Assembly: GCA_034521225.1 (NCBI GenBank)
Contig: JAXHMR010000025.1
Location: 124,001-188,000, forward strand
Source of the DNA: Woeseia sp034521225
Lineage (GTDB): Bacteria > Pseudomonadota > Gammaproteobacteria > Steroidobacterales > Woeseiaceae
Direction of reading: 5' to 3'
Length of the DNA: 64,000 bases
The number at the start of each line of letters is the position of its first letter. The stretch's first letter is position 1. Positions 43,482-52,384 of the stretch are shown here, piece after piece. The position numbers and the translations under genes are program-made. The notes under the pieces are model-generated. The model was not told the DNA's origin, searched no databases, and saw nothing but the letters and a program-made list of their open reading frames with translations.

Positions 43482-45161
43482 CTAGCGTTCCTGCAACGCC
43501 TGCTTTTCAATCTTCGCCCACCCGTCCCGTAACGTGACAATCCGGTTGAACACCGGTGCATCGGTGCGATGATCGACGGAATCCGGGCAGAAATAACCGA
43601 GTCGCTCAAACTGCCAGGACGTACCGGATGTGGCACCGGCCAGTGCCGGCTCCAGCATCGCGGTCACGGTCTGCAGAGAGTCGGGATTCAGGACACTGTT
43701 GATATCGGCGGCGCCAGGCTCAGGGTCGGTGAACAGGCGGTCGTAGAGCCGCACTTCGGCGGCAACGCCATGGCGCGCGGACACCCAGTGTATCGTGCCC
43801 TTGACCTTGCGATCGCTGCTGCCGGTGCCACTCCGCGTATCCGGGTCATAGCTGCAATGCAGTTCAGTAATATTGCCGTCACTGTCGCGGATCACCTCGT
43901 CGCAACGGATGATGTAGGCAGACCGCAACCGCACTTCGCCGCCGGGCTTTAAGCGGAAAAACTTGCGCGGCGCCTCTTCCATGAAGTCATCCTGCTCGAT
44001 CAGGATTTCGCGGCAGAACGGCACGCTGCGGGTGCCAAGCTCGGGATTCTGCGGGTGGTTCTGCGCGGTCATGTCCTCGACCGTGTGCTCATCGTAATTG
44101 GTAATGACGACTCGCAGTGGATTCAGGACAGCCATGCGGCGTTCGGCGTGTTCACCGAGGTACTCGCGAACGCAGTTTTCCAGCAGCGCCATCTCGATCA
44201 GGTTTTCCTGCTTCGTTACACCGATGCGTGCGCAGAAATCCACGAGTGCCGGTGCCGGGTACCCACGGCGGCGCATGCCGGCAAGCGTTGCAATCCGGGG
44301 GTCGTCCCAGCCGTTGACAGTACCCTCGTCAACCAGCTGGTTCAGCTTGCGCTTGCTGGTCAGTGCGTACGCGAGATTCAGGCGCGAGAACTCGATCTGC
44401 CGCGGCCGGTGCGGCGGGGACAGCCTGTCGAGAAACCAGTCATACAGCGGCCGATGATCCTCGAACTCAAGCGTGCACAACGAATGCGTCACGCCCTCGA
44501 ACGCATCGGACAGGCCGTGCGCGAAGTCATACATCGGATAGATGCACCATGCATCGCCGGTCCGCTGGTGGCTGAGGTGGCGGATGCGATACAGCGTCGG
44601 ATCTCTCAGATTTATATTCGGCGACGCCATGTCTATGCGCGCGCGCAGAACGTGCTCGCCATCACTGAACTCCCCCGCTCGCATGCGCCGGAACAGGTCC
44701 AGGTTCTCATCGACGCTGCGGTTGCGGTAGGGACTGTCGCGTCCGGGTTCTGTCAGCGTGCCGCGGTAAGCACGTATGTCATCGGCACTCAGGCTGTCGA
44801 CGTAGGCATCGCCCTGGCGGACCAGCGTCTCGGCCGCGTCGTAGAGCTGCTCGAAATGATCCGACGCGTGGCTCAGCCGCTCGCCCCAGTCGAAACCGAG
44901 CCACTTCACATCTTCCATGATGGCGTCGACGTACTCGGCCCGTTCGCGTCCCGGGTTGGTGTCGTCAAAGCGAAGCCAGGTATGACCACCCTGCTCGTCC
45001 GCAACACCAAAATTGAGGCATATGGACTTGGCATGGCCCACGTGGAGAAAGCCGTTCGGTTCGGGCGGAAAGCGCGTCACGACGGCACCGTCGTGTTTGC
45101 CGTCAACGATGTCCTGGCGGACGATCTTGCGGATGAAATCAGTGGGGTGTTCTGTCGTCAT
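43482..45161 (-). CDS. glnS: Glutaminyl-tRNA synthetase
   Basis: Class I synthetase that charges tRNA-Gln. The ATG at 45161 gives 559 residues. The HIGH-like motif is PPEPNGFLHVGHAKSICLNF near residue 35 and the KMSKS-like motif ALTSKRKLNQLVDEG near 268. The two beta-barrel anticodon domains follow (NPLRVVITNY to the C-terminus). FDDTNPGRERAEYVDAI and the GlnS-specific HSLCTLEFEDHRPLYDWFLD separate it from glutamyl-tRNA synthetases. Intact. Confidence 0.96.
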   Translation of the reverse strand: MTTEHPTDFIRKIVRQDIVDGKHDGAVVTRFPPEPNGFLHVGHAKSICLNFGVADEQGGHTWLRFDDTNPGRERAEYVDAIMEDVKWLGFDWGERLSHASDHFEQLYDAAETLVRQGDAYVDSLSADDIRAYRGTLTEPGRDSPYRNRSVDENLDLFRRMRAGEFSDGEHVLRARIDMASPNINLRDPTLYRIRHLSHQRTGDAWCIYPMYDFAHGLSDAFEGVTHSLCTLEFEDHRPLYDWFLDRLSPPHRPRQIEFSRLNLAYALTSKRKLNQLVDEGTVNGWDDPRIATLAGMRRRGYPAPALVDFCARIGVTKQENLIEMALLENCVREYLGEHAERRMAVLNPLRVVITNYDEHTVEDMTAQNHPQNPELGTRSVPFCREILIEQDDFMEEAPRKFFRLKPGGEVRLRSAYIIRCDEVIRDSDGNITELHCSYDPDTRSGTGSSDRKVKGTIHWVSARHGVAAEVRLYDRLFTDPEPGAADINSVLNPDSLQTVTAMLEPALAGATSGTSWQFERLGYFCPDSVDHRTDAPVFNRIVTLRDGWAKIEKQALQER

Positions 45162-45237
45162 GTAGGAACATCTGCGCGCCTTGAAGGGGCGCAATTGTAC
45201 GTTATTGATTGCGGCGCACTACCCCCGGGGAGGATCT

Positions 45238-45734
45238 TTACGCGTTTGCGGCGCGGCAGCCCGGGCACAGACCCTGGATTTCAAGCATCTGGTGGACGGC
45301 GAGAAACCAAGATCCGACGCCTTTTCCTCGACCAGCCGGTTGATGTCGGCATCGTCGAGTTCGGCGACCGACTGGCAGCCACGGCAGATCAGGAATTGCC
45401 CGGTGTGCGAACTGGACGGGTCGGCACAGCCGACGAAGGCATTGAGGGAGTCCAGCCGGTGTACCAGATCCGCCTCGATGAGAAACTCGAGGGCACGGTA
45501 CACCGTTGGCGGGGCGGCTTTTTTGCCGCCGCGGTCCAGCTTGTCGAGGATGTCGTAGGCACCGACCGGCTTGCGGCTGTTCCAGACCAGTTCCAGCACC
45601 TGCCGCCTGAGTGCGGTAAACCGGAGGCCGCGCTCGCGGCAGACGTTTTCCGCCCTCGTTAATGCCTCTTCCACGCAATGGCGATGGTTGTGGGCGTCAG
45701 TTGGAAAAACCGGGTTGTCGACTGCTTCTGTCAT
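45238..45734 (-). CDS. zur: Fur-family zinc uptake regulator Zur (frameshifted in this sequence)
   Basis: Metal-sensing winged-helix repressor. The N-terminal region shows ERGLRFTALRRQVLELVW and APPTVYRALEFLIEADLVHRLDSLNAFVGC, with SSSHTGQFLICRGCQSVAELDD carrying the first structural zinc CxxC. After SDLGF the uncorrected frame leads to a long odd tail ending at 45219. Adding one T in the TTT run near 45304 gives LAVHQMLEIQGLCPGCRAANA with the second CxxC and a stop at 45238. The span is one base short of a multiple of three, as expected. The rebuilt protein has 165 residues. Zur is favoured over Fur by the HTGQFLICRGC segment. Confidence 0.82.
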
Positions 45735-45796
45735 GCGGGTTGTCTCGGAATACTGTAACGGAATTGTACACGACCGTACCGACAGTGCCGGCAGGC

Positions 45797-45966
45797 CGTC
45801 ATCGCGAGGCGCGAAGCGACGTGGCGAACTCGCACGGATAATGACTCTGCCAGGTTCACGAGATTGCCACGCCCTGCGGGCTCGCAATGACGGCGGACAG
45901 TTGCCACGTCCTGCGGGCTCGCAATGACGGCGCACAGTTGCCACGTCCTGCGGGCTCGCAATGACA
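45797..45966. repeat. REP-like repeat cluster upstream of thrS
   Basis: The unit begins GTCATCGCGAGGCGCGAAGC, continues through a GCACGGATAATGACTCTGCC spacer and an inverted module, and then repeats the final half (TGCGGGCTCGCAATGACGGC) three times in tandem, spaced by about 37 bases. It lies between divergent zur and thrS. The last module ends 84 bases before the thrS start, and a TACAAT box is visible at 46003-46008. Confidence 0.78.
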
Positions 45967-46049
45967 TCTTATGACGTCGGATGCGCCACGTCGGCAATCG
46001 GGTACAATGGCACGCTTCACTTTTTTGGACGAAATCAAGGCAACCGTAC

Positions 46050-47972
46050 ATGCCCAGCATTGAACTACCGGACGGCTCCCGCCGTGACTTTCCGCCGGCT
46101 GCAACCGGCACGGACATCGCTGTATCAATCTCGAAGAGTCTCGCCCGCGACGCCGTGGCAATCCGGGTCGATGACGAGCTGCGGGACCTGACCCGTTCCA
46201 TCGATACCGACGCCCGTATCGAGATTGTTACACGAGATTCGGCAGACGGTCTCGAGCTGTTACGCCATGATGCCGCGCATGTTCTCGCCGAAGCGGTCAA
46301 GGAACTCTGGCCGACGACACAGGTGACGATCGGTCCCGCCATTGATAACGGCTTTTATTACGACTTTGCGCGCGATGACCCGTTCACGGCCGAGGACCTC
46401 GAGGTCATTGAAGCTCGCATGAAGGACATCGTGGATCGCAATGAGAGCATCGTGCGTGAAGTCTGGGAGCGCGACGATGCGGTCCGATTCTTCCGTGACC
46501 AGGGCGAAGAATACAAGGCGCGTATCATCGAGGACATTCCCGCCGGCGAGACGCTGACGCTTTACCGTCAGGGAGAATTCATCGACCTTTGCCGCGGTCC
46601 GCACTTGCCATCGACCGGCAAGCTCGGCAAGTCGTTCCGGCTATTGCGCGTGTCGGGTGCCTACTGGCGCGGCGATGCGAAGAACGCAATGCTGCAACGG
46701 ATTTACGGCACGGCGTGGGCCAACGACAAACAGTTGCGCACCTACCTGACGCAGCTCGAGGAGGCCGAGAAACGCGACCACAGGAAGCTCGGGCGGACGA
46801 TGGACCTGTTCCACTTCCAGGAGGAGGCACCCGGGGCCGTGTTCTGGCACGCGAAAGGCTGGGGCCTGTTCCAGAACCTGATCAACTACATGCGCACCCG
46901 CCAGAATGAGGCCGGCTTCCGCGAGATCAATACGCCGGAGGTAATGGACCGCAGCCTGTGGGAAGCGTCCGGCCACTGGGAGTCGTTCGGCGAGCACATG
47001 TATACGACCGAGACCGAGGACGGCCGCCATTACGCAATCAAACCAATGAATTGCCCGGGTCACGTGCAGGTTTTCAAGCAAGGCATCACCAGCTATCGCG
47101 ACCTGCCGGTCCGGCTTGCTGAATTCGGCAAGGTGCATCGCTATGAACCATCGGGTGCACTGCATGGCATGTTGCGCGTCCGCGCGTTCACGCAGGACGA
47201 CGCGCACATTTTCTGCACATCTGAGCAGATAACCGCCGAATCCATTGCCGTTTGCAAGCTGATCCTCGGCATCTACAGCGACTTCGGCTTCGACGATGTG
47301 ACGATCAAGTTCGCGGACCGGCCGGAAGTACGCGTCGGCGACGACGCGGTCTGGGACCAGGCCGAACGCGCGCTTAAGAGTGCGCTCGACGAGTCCGGAC
47401 TCGACTACAGTTACAACCCCGGCGAAGGTGCTTTCTACGGCCCCAAAGTCGAGTTCGTGCTGCGCGATGCTATCGGCCGCGATTGGCAATGCGGCACACT
47501 GCAGGTCGATTTGAACCTGCCGGGGCGATTGGGCGCGGCGTACATCGCCGAAGACGGCCAAAAGCACACGCCGGTCATGTTGCATCGCGCAATCTTCGGA
47601 TCGCTGGAGCGCTTTATTGGCATCCTGCTGGAACACCATGCGGGGCACCTGCCGTTGTGGCTTGCACCTACCCAGGCAAAAGTCCTGACCATCACCTCGG
47701 AAGCTGACGACTACGCGCTCGACGTCGTCGCAAAACTGCGCAACGCGGGCATCGCCGCTGATGCCGACCTGCGCAATGAAAAGATCTCTTACAAGGTGCG
47801 CGAGCACAGTGTATCCAAGGTGCCCGTACTGATGGCTGTCGGGCAGCGCGAAGTCGACGAGAGGACCGTCGCCGTGCGCCGGCTAGGCTCAAAGCACCAG
47901 ACGGTCTTGCCGCTCGATTCTGCCATCGACTCACTGACCAGCGAAATCGTCACCCGCGGTCGTGCCGCCTGA
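46050..47972 (+). CDS. thrS: Threonyl-tRNA synthetase
   Basis: Class II synthetase charging tRNA-Thr, with editing of mischarged serine. The ATG at 46050 gives 640 residues, close to E. coli (642). In order: TGS domain (MPSIELPDGSRRDF), editing domain with HDAAHVLAEAV and CRGPHLPSTG, catalytic core with the zinc ligands in MNCPGH and MLHRAIFGS, and the anticodon-binding domain from about residue 540. GALHGMLRVRAFTQDDAHIF is motif 2. The usual infC-rpmI-rplT genes do not follow; two MITE copies do. Confidence 0.96.
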   Translation: MPSIELPDGSRRDFPPAATGTDIAVSISKSLARDAVAIRVDDELRDLTRSIDTDARIEIVTRDSADGLELLRHDAAHVLAEAVKELWPTTQVTIGPAIDNGFYYDFARDDPFTAEDLEVIEARMKDIVDRNESIVREVWERDDAVRFFRDQGEEYKARIIEDIPAGETLTLYRQGEFIDLCRGPHLPSTGKLGKSFRLLRVSGAYWRGDAKNAMLQRIYGTAWANDKQLRTYLTQLEEAEKRDHRKLGRTMDLFHFQEEAPGAVFWHAKGWGLFQNLINYMRTRQNEAGFREINTPEVMDRSLWEASGHWESFGEHMYTTETEDGRHYAIKPMNCPGHVQVFKQGITSYRDLPVRLAEFGKVHRYEPSGALHGMLRVRAFTQDDAHIFCTSEQITAESIAVCKLILGIYSDFGFDDVTIKFADRPEVRVGDDAVWDQAERALKSALDESGLDYSYNPGEGAFYGPKVEFVLRDAIGRDWQCGTLQVDLNLPGRLGAAYIAEDGQKHTPVMLHRAIFGSLERFIGILLEHHAGHLPLWLAPTQAKVLTITSEADDYALDVVAKLRNAGIAADADLRNEKISYKVREHSVSKVPVLMAVGQREVDERTVAVRRLGSKHQTVLPLDSAIDSLTSEIVTRGRAA

Positions 47973-48075
47973 CCCGGATTATTCGTGAACGCCACGGAGG
48001 CCGGGGCGGAGGTGTGCCCCGGGGAGGGCTTTCAGGGCTGTGCCGGACAGGGACGTCCGGCACAGAGCGTACAGG
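47970..48075. repeat. MITE-like element, left half only, after thrS
   Basis: Begins GACCCGGATTATTCGTGAACG right at the thrS stop, runs through the GGGGAGGGCTTTCAGGG block and the CCGGACAGGGACGTCCGG hairpin, and ends abruptly at GCGTACAGG. The right half is missing. A REP-like unit follows immediately. Confidence 0.82.
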
Positions 48076-48078
48076 TGC

Positions 48079-48205
48079 CCCTTCGCGAGGCGCGCAGCAC
48101 TCACGTCATCGCGAGGAGCGCAGCGACGTGGCGACCTCGCACGGATAATGACTCTGCCAATCAGAACGAGATTGCCACGCCCTCCGGGCTCGCAATGACA
48201 AGAGG
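48079..48205. repeat. REP-like unit between two MITE copies
   Basis: A pair of modules, GTCATCGCGAGGAGCGCAGC and an inverted GATTGCCACGCCCTCCGGGC...GCAATGAC, with the spacer ATAATGACTCTGCCAATCAG. It sits exactly between the truncated and the complete MITE copies, so either it was inserted into a MITE or a duplication captured it. Confidence 0.8.
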
Positions 48206-48244
48206 CTGCGGCACCCTCCGGGCTCGTAACGGCAGTGCCGCCTG

Positions 48245-48440
48245 ACCCGGATTATTCGTGAACGCCACGGAGGCCGGAGCGGAGGTGTGCCCCGGGGAGG
48301 GCTTTCCAGGGCTGTGCCGGACAGGGACGTCCGGCACAGAGCGTACAGGGACGTATTCACAGCGTCCCTGAAAAGCCCTCCCCGGGGTGCGCCTCCGCTT
48401 ACCACCACAGCAAAGCGTTCCACGAATAATCCGGGTCAGG
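48245..48440. repeat. MITE-like element, complete copy after thrS
   Basis: The left part repeats the 47970 copy almost base for base, including the GTGCCGCCTGA that is the thrS terminus. The right end is GCGTTCCACGAATAATCCGG. Relative to the left end GATTATTCGTGAACGC there is one extra C in the right arm, and one extra C also occurs in GGGCTTTCCAGGG. These fit the single-base insertions seen in nearby genes. Confidence 0.87.
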
Positions 48441-48597
48441 CAGCCCCGTGTGACGCTGCGCGCAGTGCAATTGTGCGGCAGGTCACAAATTCCGCACGCC
48501 GAACCCCCTTCGCAATAGCCACCCTGCCACCGGCGGCTATACTCGGTGGCCCCGAAAGCTCTACCTGGCGTTCAACATAACTTAGCGGAGGATGGCC

Positions 48598-51570
48598 GTG
48601 GCGCTCGAGCAATTCAAGACACAGGTGCTGCTGTTGCACAGCGAGCAAAGCACTCTGGATGCGCTTGGAGCCGGCTTCGGCGACAGGTACTCGGTCCACT
48701 ATGCGACCACAGGGACCGAAGCCCTGAACACGATCGGCGAAGTACCGATACACGTTATCGTATCCGCGCAGAACCTGCCCGGCATGAGTGGCCTGGAGGC
48801 CCTGCGAGAGGCGCGCAAGCGCTCACCCGATACGATCGGAATCCTGCTTGCGGGCAGCGACCGTGCTGACGGGCTCGAAGCACTGGTCGGTGACAAGGAA
48901 GTATTCCAGATCGTCCGCGGGTCCATTACGCCGGACGCCCTGCTCAAACTGATCGAGACAGCGACGCGCCGTGTGCGGCTGATGACGCTGGCGGAATCGG
49001 CCAACGATACCGCTGCCGATGTCGATGAACCCTCGATCGACTCAAGCGGCGAGCATATCGTCATGGAGACGGCGGAGAACGGAGCCAGCATCATCAGCGA
49101 CGGCACCGGCCGGATGCCGGCGCTGAAACCGGAACGAATCCAGAGCTCGCCGCACGCCGGCGGCCGCGAAGTGGATGTGCTCGTCCTGACCAAGGATGAG
49201 GAATTTCTCAGGACGATCAGGGATTCGTCGCGTGGCATGCACAATGTGCATCATGCGACCACCGCCAACCAGGCGCAGGAAATTTTGCGCGGCCACAAGG
49301 TCGGCGTGCTGGTCACCGACGCCGCCGTTGCCGGCGCCAGGATCCAGGTGCTGACGCAGGCACTGCGTGCCGACGCACCGCGGCTCGTCGCCGTCGTGGC
49401 CGGGCGCCGCGATGACGGCGAACAGCTGATGGAACTGATCAACCAGGGACAGGTGTACCGGTTCCTGATGAAGCCGGTGTCACCGGGCCGCGCACGCCTG
49501 GCGATTGAAGCGTCCGTCAAGTATCACCTGGACGCGCCCGACAGCGTATTCAAAAGTCAGGTAGCCGCACCGGCTGTCCAAGCCGCACCGGCTGTCCAAG
49601 CCGCACCGGCCCAGCGGCCGCCAGCTACGCCCTCGAAACCGGCCCCAAAGCAGGAGGCGCCGCCGGCCCCCACCGCGCGGAAGGCACCACCCGCCGCCGA
49701 ACCACGCAAATCGCTTGCCGACAGTGGCCGGCGCATTGCGCCGGTCATTGGTCCGGACCCGGCTGCCGGCAATGCGGCACCTGCAGGAGATATCCCTAAC
49801 CCGATGGCACTCGATGCCGGCGATAGCGGCGGCATCATGTCCGGCAAGATGCCGTTGTTTGCCGGTGCGGGCGTTGCCGCCGTCCTGGCCATTATCGGAA
49901 TCTGGAGTCTTTTCGGCGGTTCGACCGAGGTACCGACCGACAGAACGGCACCAACCGGGACACCAGCCGTCGCCGAAACCGCCAAAACTGCCGGCGACGC
50001 GGCCGGCGACAACAACAGCAACGTCGCCGGCGAGCCCGTGCGCCGCCCGGCGGTTACTGAATCCGACGTGCCAGCGATGCTCCGGGAACCCGCCGCGACG
50101 CCCGCCGAAGCGGCGCCGGCCTGGGCTGGCATGCTTGAAGACGCACGGCTGGCCCGCGATGCCGGGCAGATTATTGCGCCGCCCGGCAATAACGCCGTTG
50201 AACGCTACATCGCCGCGCGGGACGCATTCCCGGACAATGAAACGATCGCATCAGAGCTGGCGCTGCTGATGGATGAAGTTTACGGCATGGCCGAGACAGC
50301 ATTGCTCGACAACCGGACGGCGGATGCTGCCGCGGCGCTGAAATCGGTCGCGCTGGCCGACGCCGGCAGCCCGCGGCTCGCTTTCCTGAATGCGCAACTG
50401 GCACAGATGCAGTTGCGCTCGGCGCTGGACGGCGCGCGCAATGCCATACGCGAAGGTCGCTTTGAAGATGCCGGACGCCTGCTGAATCGCGCGCAGGCCT
50501 ATGCCGGCACCAATACAGCCGAGGTGAGCCAGCTTGCCGAAGACCTGGCGCAGGCTCGCAGCGCACAGCAGGTCGACGAAGTGCTCGCAATGGCGAGCGA
50601 GCGCCTTGCCGCGGACCAGCTGACGGCGCCATCCAATGACAACGCACGCTATTACTTCGAACTGGCATTGACCAATGATCCGGACAATAAGGCCGCGCAG
50701 CAGGGTCTCAATGCAATCGCAAGCAGGCTGGTTCTGCGTGCGCGCGCGGCCATCGACGCAGGCAGTCTCGATGATGCGCAAGCGTTGCTCGACGATGCCC
50801 GGGCACTCGACCCCGCAAGCGCCGACCTCGAAGCGTCGGTTGCCGCGCTCGAAGCAGCGCGCGAACGTATCGCCGCGGACGAACGGCAGGCCGCCGCCGA
50901 GCGTGCGGAAGCCGCTCGCCAGGCTGCTGCGGCTCGTGAGGAAGCGGCGCGCCAGGCGGAAGCTGAACGGCTGGCCGATCTCGAACAGCAGCAGGCCGAA
51001 GCTGCCGCAGCGACGGTCGCCGGCGACACCATCGCCGAAACAGACGCTAGCGATGCGAGCAGCGCAGTCACAGAAGAAGGCGCGTTGGAGGACAGCAGCC
51101 CTTCGGCCAGCTCGGCAGCCGGTGGACCCGGTTCCCTGCCCTTTGACGGCCCCGTTGATGGGCTCGCCGACAATGCGATCGCGGGCGGCAGCGCCAAAAC
51201 CGGGGGCACGAGCTCTACGGACAACGATGGAAGTCTGGCGAGCGATGCGCCGGCGGCCGCCGCATCGGACACATCAGGCAGCGAAGATGAAATCGTCGCG
51301 ATCAGCCGCCTGACCCGTGTCAATTACGTCGCGCCCAAATACCCACGCAGCGCCGCGCGCCGCAATATTTCAGGTTGGGTTGATATTGCGTTTACGGTAT
51401 CGCCGCAAGGCAGCGTGACCAATATCGACATTACGGAATCGGCACCCGGCTCGATATTCGATGATGCCGCGAGGGAAGCCGTCGCCGAATGGCGCTTCGA
51501 TCCGGTCGTCGAGAACGGCATCGCCGTGTCGAAGCGCGTTGCAGTACGCATGTCGTTCAACCTCGAATAG
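48598..51570 (+). CDS. Receiver-receiver-TM-repeat-TonB C-terminal fusion protein
   Basis: A 990-residue protein of unusual build (numbering from an alternative ATG six bases upstream). Residues 11-125 form a receiver-like domain whose phospho-acceptor position is Ala (IVSAQNLPGMSG, A59). Residues 195-315 form a second receiver with Asp kept (LVTDAAV, D243) and Lys (FLMKPV, K294). A Pro/Ala linker, a membrane helix (PLFAGAGVAAVLAIIGIWSLF, 420-442) and a periplasmic part follow. That part has helical TPR-like repeats (520-750), an Ala/Glu/Arg coiled coil (750-806), an acidic low-complexity stretch, and a TonB C-terminal domain (902-992, with YVAPKYPRSAARR). The GTG start is preferred because GGAGG sits directly against the ATG. 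No exbB or exbD lies nearby. Function unknown. Confidence 0.82.
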   Translation: MALEQFKTQVLLLHSEQSTLDALGAGFGDRYSVHYATTGTEALNTIGEVPIHVIVSAQNLPGMSGLEALREARKRSPDTIGILLAGSDRADGLEALVGDKEVFQIVRGSITPDALLKLIETATRRVRLMTLAESANDTAADVDEPSIDSSGEHIVMETAENGASIISDGTGRMPALKPERIQSSPHAGGREVDVLVLTKDEEFLRTIRDSSRGMHNVHHATTANQAQEILRGHKVGVLVTDAAVAGARIQVLTQALRADAPRLVAVVAGRRDDGEQLMELINQGQVYRFLMKPVSPGRARLAIEASVKYHLDAPDSVFKSQVAAPAVQAAPAVQAAPAQRPPATPSKPAPKQEAPPAPTARKAPPAAEPRKSLADSGRRIAPVIGPDPAAGNAAPAGDIPNPMALDAGDSGGIMSGKMPLFAGAGVAAVLAIIGIWSLFGGSTEVPTDRTAPTGTPAVAETAKTAGDAAGDNNSNVAGEPVRRPAVTESDVPAMLREPAATPAEAAPAWAGMLEDARLARDAGQIIAPPGNNAVERYIAARDAFPDNETIASELALLMDEVYGMAETALLDNRTADAAAALKSVALADAGSPRLAFLNAQLAQMQLRSALDGARNAIREGRFEDAGRLLNRAQAYAGTNTAEVSQLAEDLAQARSAQQVDEVLAMASERLAADQLTAPSNDNARYYFELALTNDPDNKAAQQGLNAIASRLVLRARAAIDAGSLDDAQALLDDARALDPASADLEASVAALEAARERIAADERQAAAERAEAARQAAAAREEAARQAEAERLADLEQQQAEAAAATVAGDTIAETDASDASSAVTEEGALEDSSPSASSAAGGPGSLPFDGPVDGLADNAIAGGSAKTGGTSSTDNDGSLASDAPAAAASDTSGSEDEIVAISRLTRVNYVAPKYPRSAARRNISGWVDIAFTVSPQGSVTNIDITESAPGSIFDDAAREAVAEWRFDPVVENGIAVSKRVAVRMSFNLE

Positions 51571-51674
51571 GGTCCGGGCTTACCCCACAAGCCGGGCCCG
51601 GCAGTGCCCGGCCTGATTGCCGAGCAACGTCAATATCGCTACTCTGTGCCGACGGTCGTGCCCGGACTGTCGTA

Positions 51675-52377
51675 ATGAATCATCCGCCGAAGACGAAACC
51701 CAAGCCAGGCCGCAAGCAGCAGCAGCGTAGCCTGCGCACGCAGGAAAAACTACTGGATGCCGCCGCGGAAGCATTTGCCGAAAACGGTTTCAACGGGACA
51801 TCGACGCGCGACATTGCTGAGCGCGCCGGAGTACACCACCCCCTGATCACCTATCACTTCCGAAACAAGGAAGAACTGTGGAGAGCGGCCGCAGATCGCG
51901 TGTATCGCCGTTTTCGCGGCACGCTCGCCGCGAAGCGCGCCAGTCTTTCCGATAAACCACCGCGGGAACTCACAGCTGAACTGTTGCGCACATTCATAGA
52001 GTTTGCCGCAAAGAACCCGGAACTTCACAAGATCATGTTCCAGGAATCCGGGCACGATAACCCGCGCATGGAGTGGCTCATCGAGCGCCACCTGAAACCG
52101 GTTTTTGAAATAGGGGTGCAGGACCTCGAGCCGGTTGCAGGAAGCCGGCATCGCGCCCGCCGGAAACACGGCATTGCTGTACAACCTGATGCGCATGTGC
52201 GGCGGCGCCCTGCTGGCGCTGAAAATCGAGGTCAAGGGCACGACCGGACTGGATCTGGACCAGCCGGAGATGCGGGACGAGCTGGTCGACCTGATTGTAA
52301 ACGTGTTCCTGCCGGGCGACGGACTCCGAGGAGCACCGGCATCCCCTGCGGGGGATGCCGGTGCGGAGCTGAAATAA
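51675..52377 (+). CDS. TetR-family transcriptional regulator (frameshifted in this sequence)
   Basis: The helix-turn-helix domain is clear: LRTQEKLLDAAAEAFAENGF, TSTRDIAERAGVHHPLITYHF, KEELWRAAADRVY. The ligand domain includes FIEFAAKNPELHKIMFQESGHDNPRMEWLIERHLKP. At about 52126-52132 an extra base shifts the frame. Without it the chain continues LQEAGIAPAGNTALLYNLMR and ELVDLIVNVFLPGDG to the stop at 52377. The corrected length is about 233 residues. The last 18 residues are encoded by a small hairpin repeat. It converges on xdhC; the target is unknown. Confidence 0.82.
52326..52366. repeat. Short hairpin repeat at the end of the TetR gene
   Basis: GAGCACCGGCATCCCCTGCG is followed at once by GGGGATGCCGGTGC. 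It is a shortened form of the 9773 hairpin without the loop block. It encodes the TetR protein's C-terminal residues. Confidence 0.7.
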
Positions 52378-52384
52378 GCGCCGC

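Noticed and set aside
44055..45662. A 535-codon open frame on the plus strand across glnS and zur
   Set aside because: It is antisense to two well-identified genes and has no recognisable domain.
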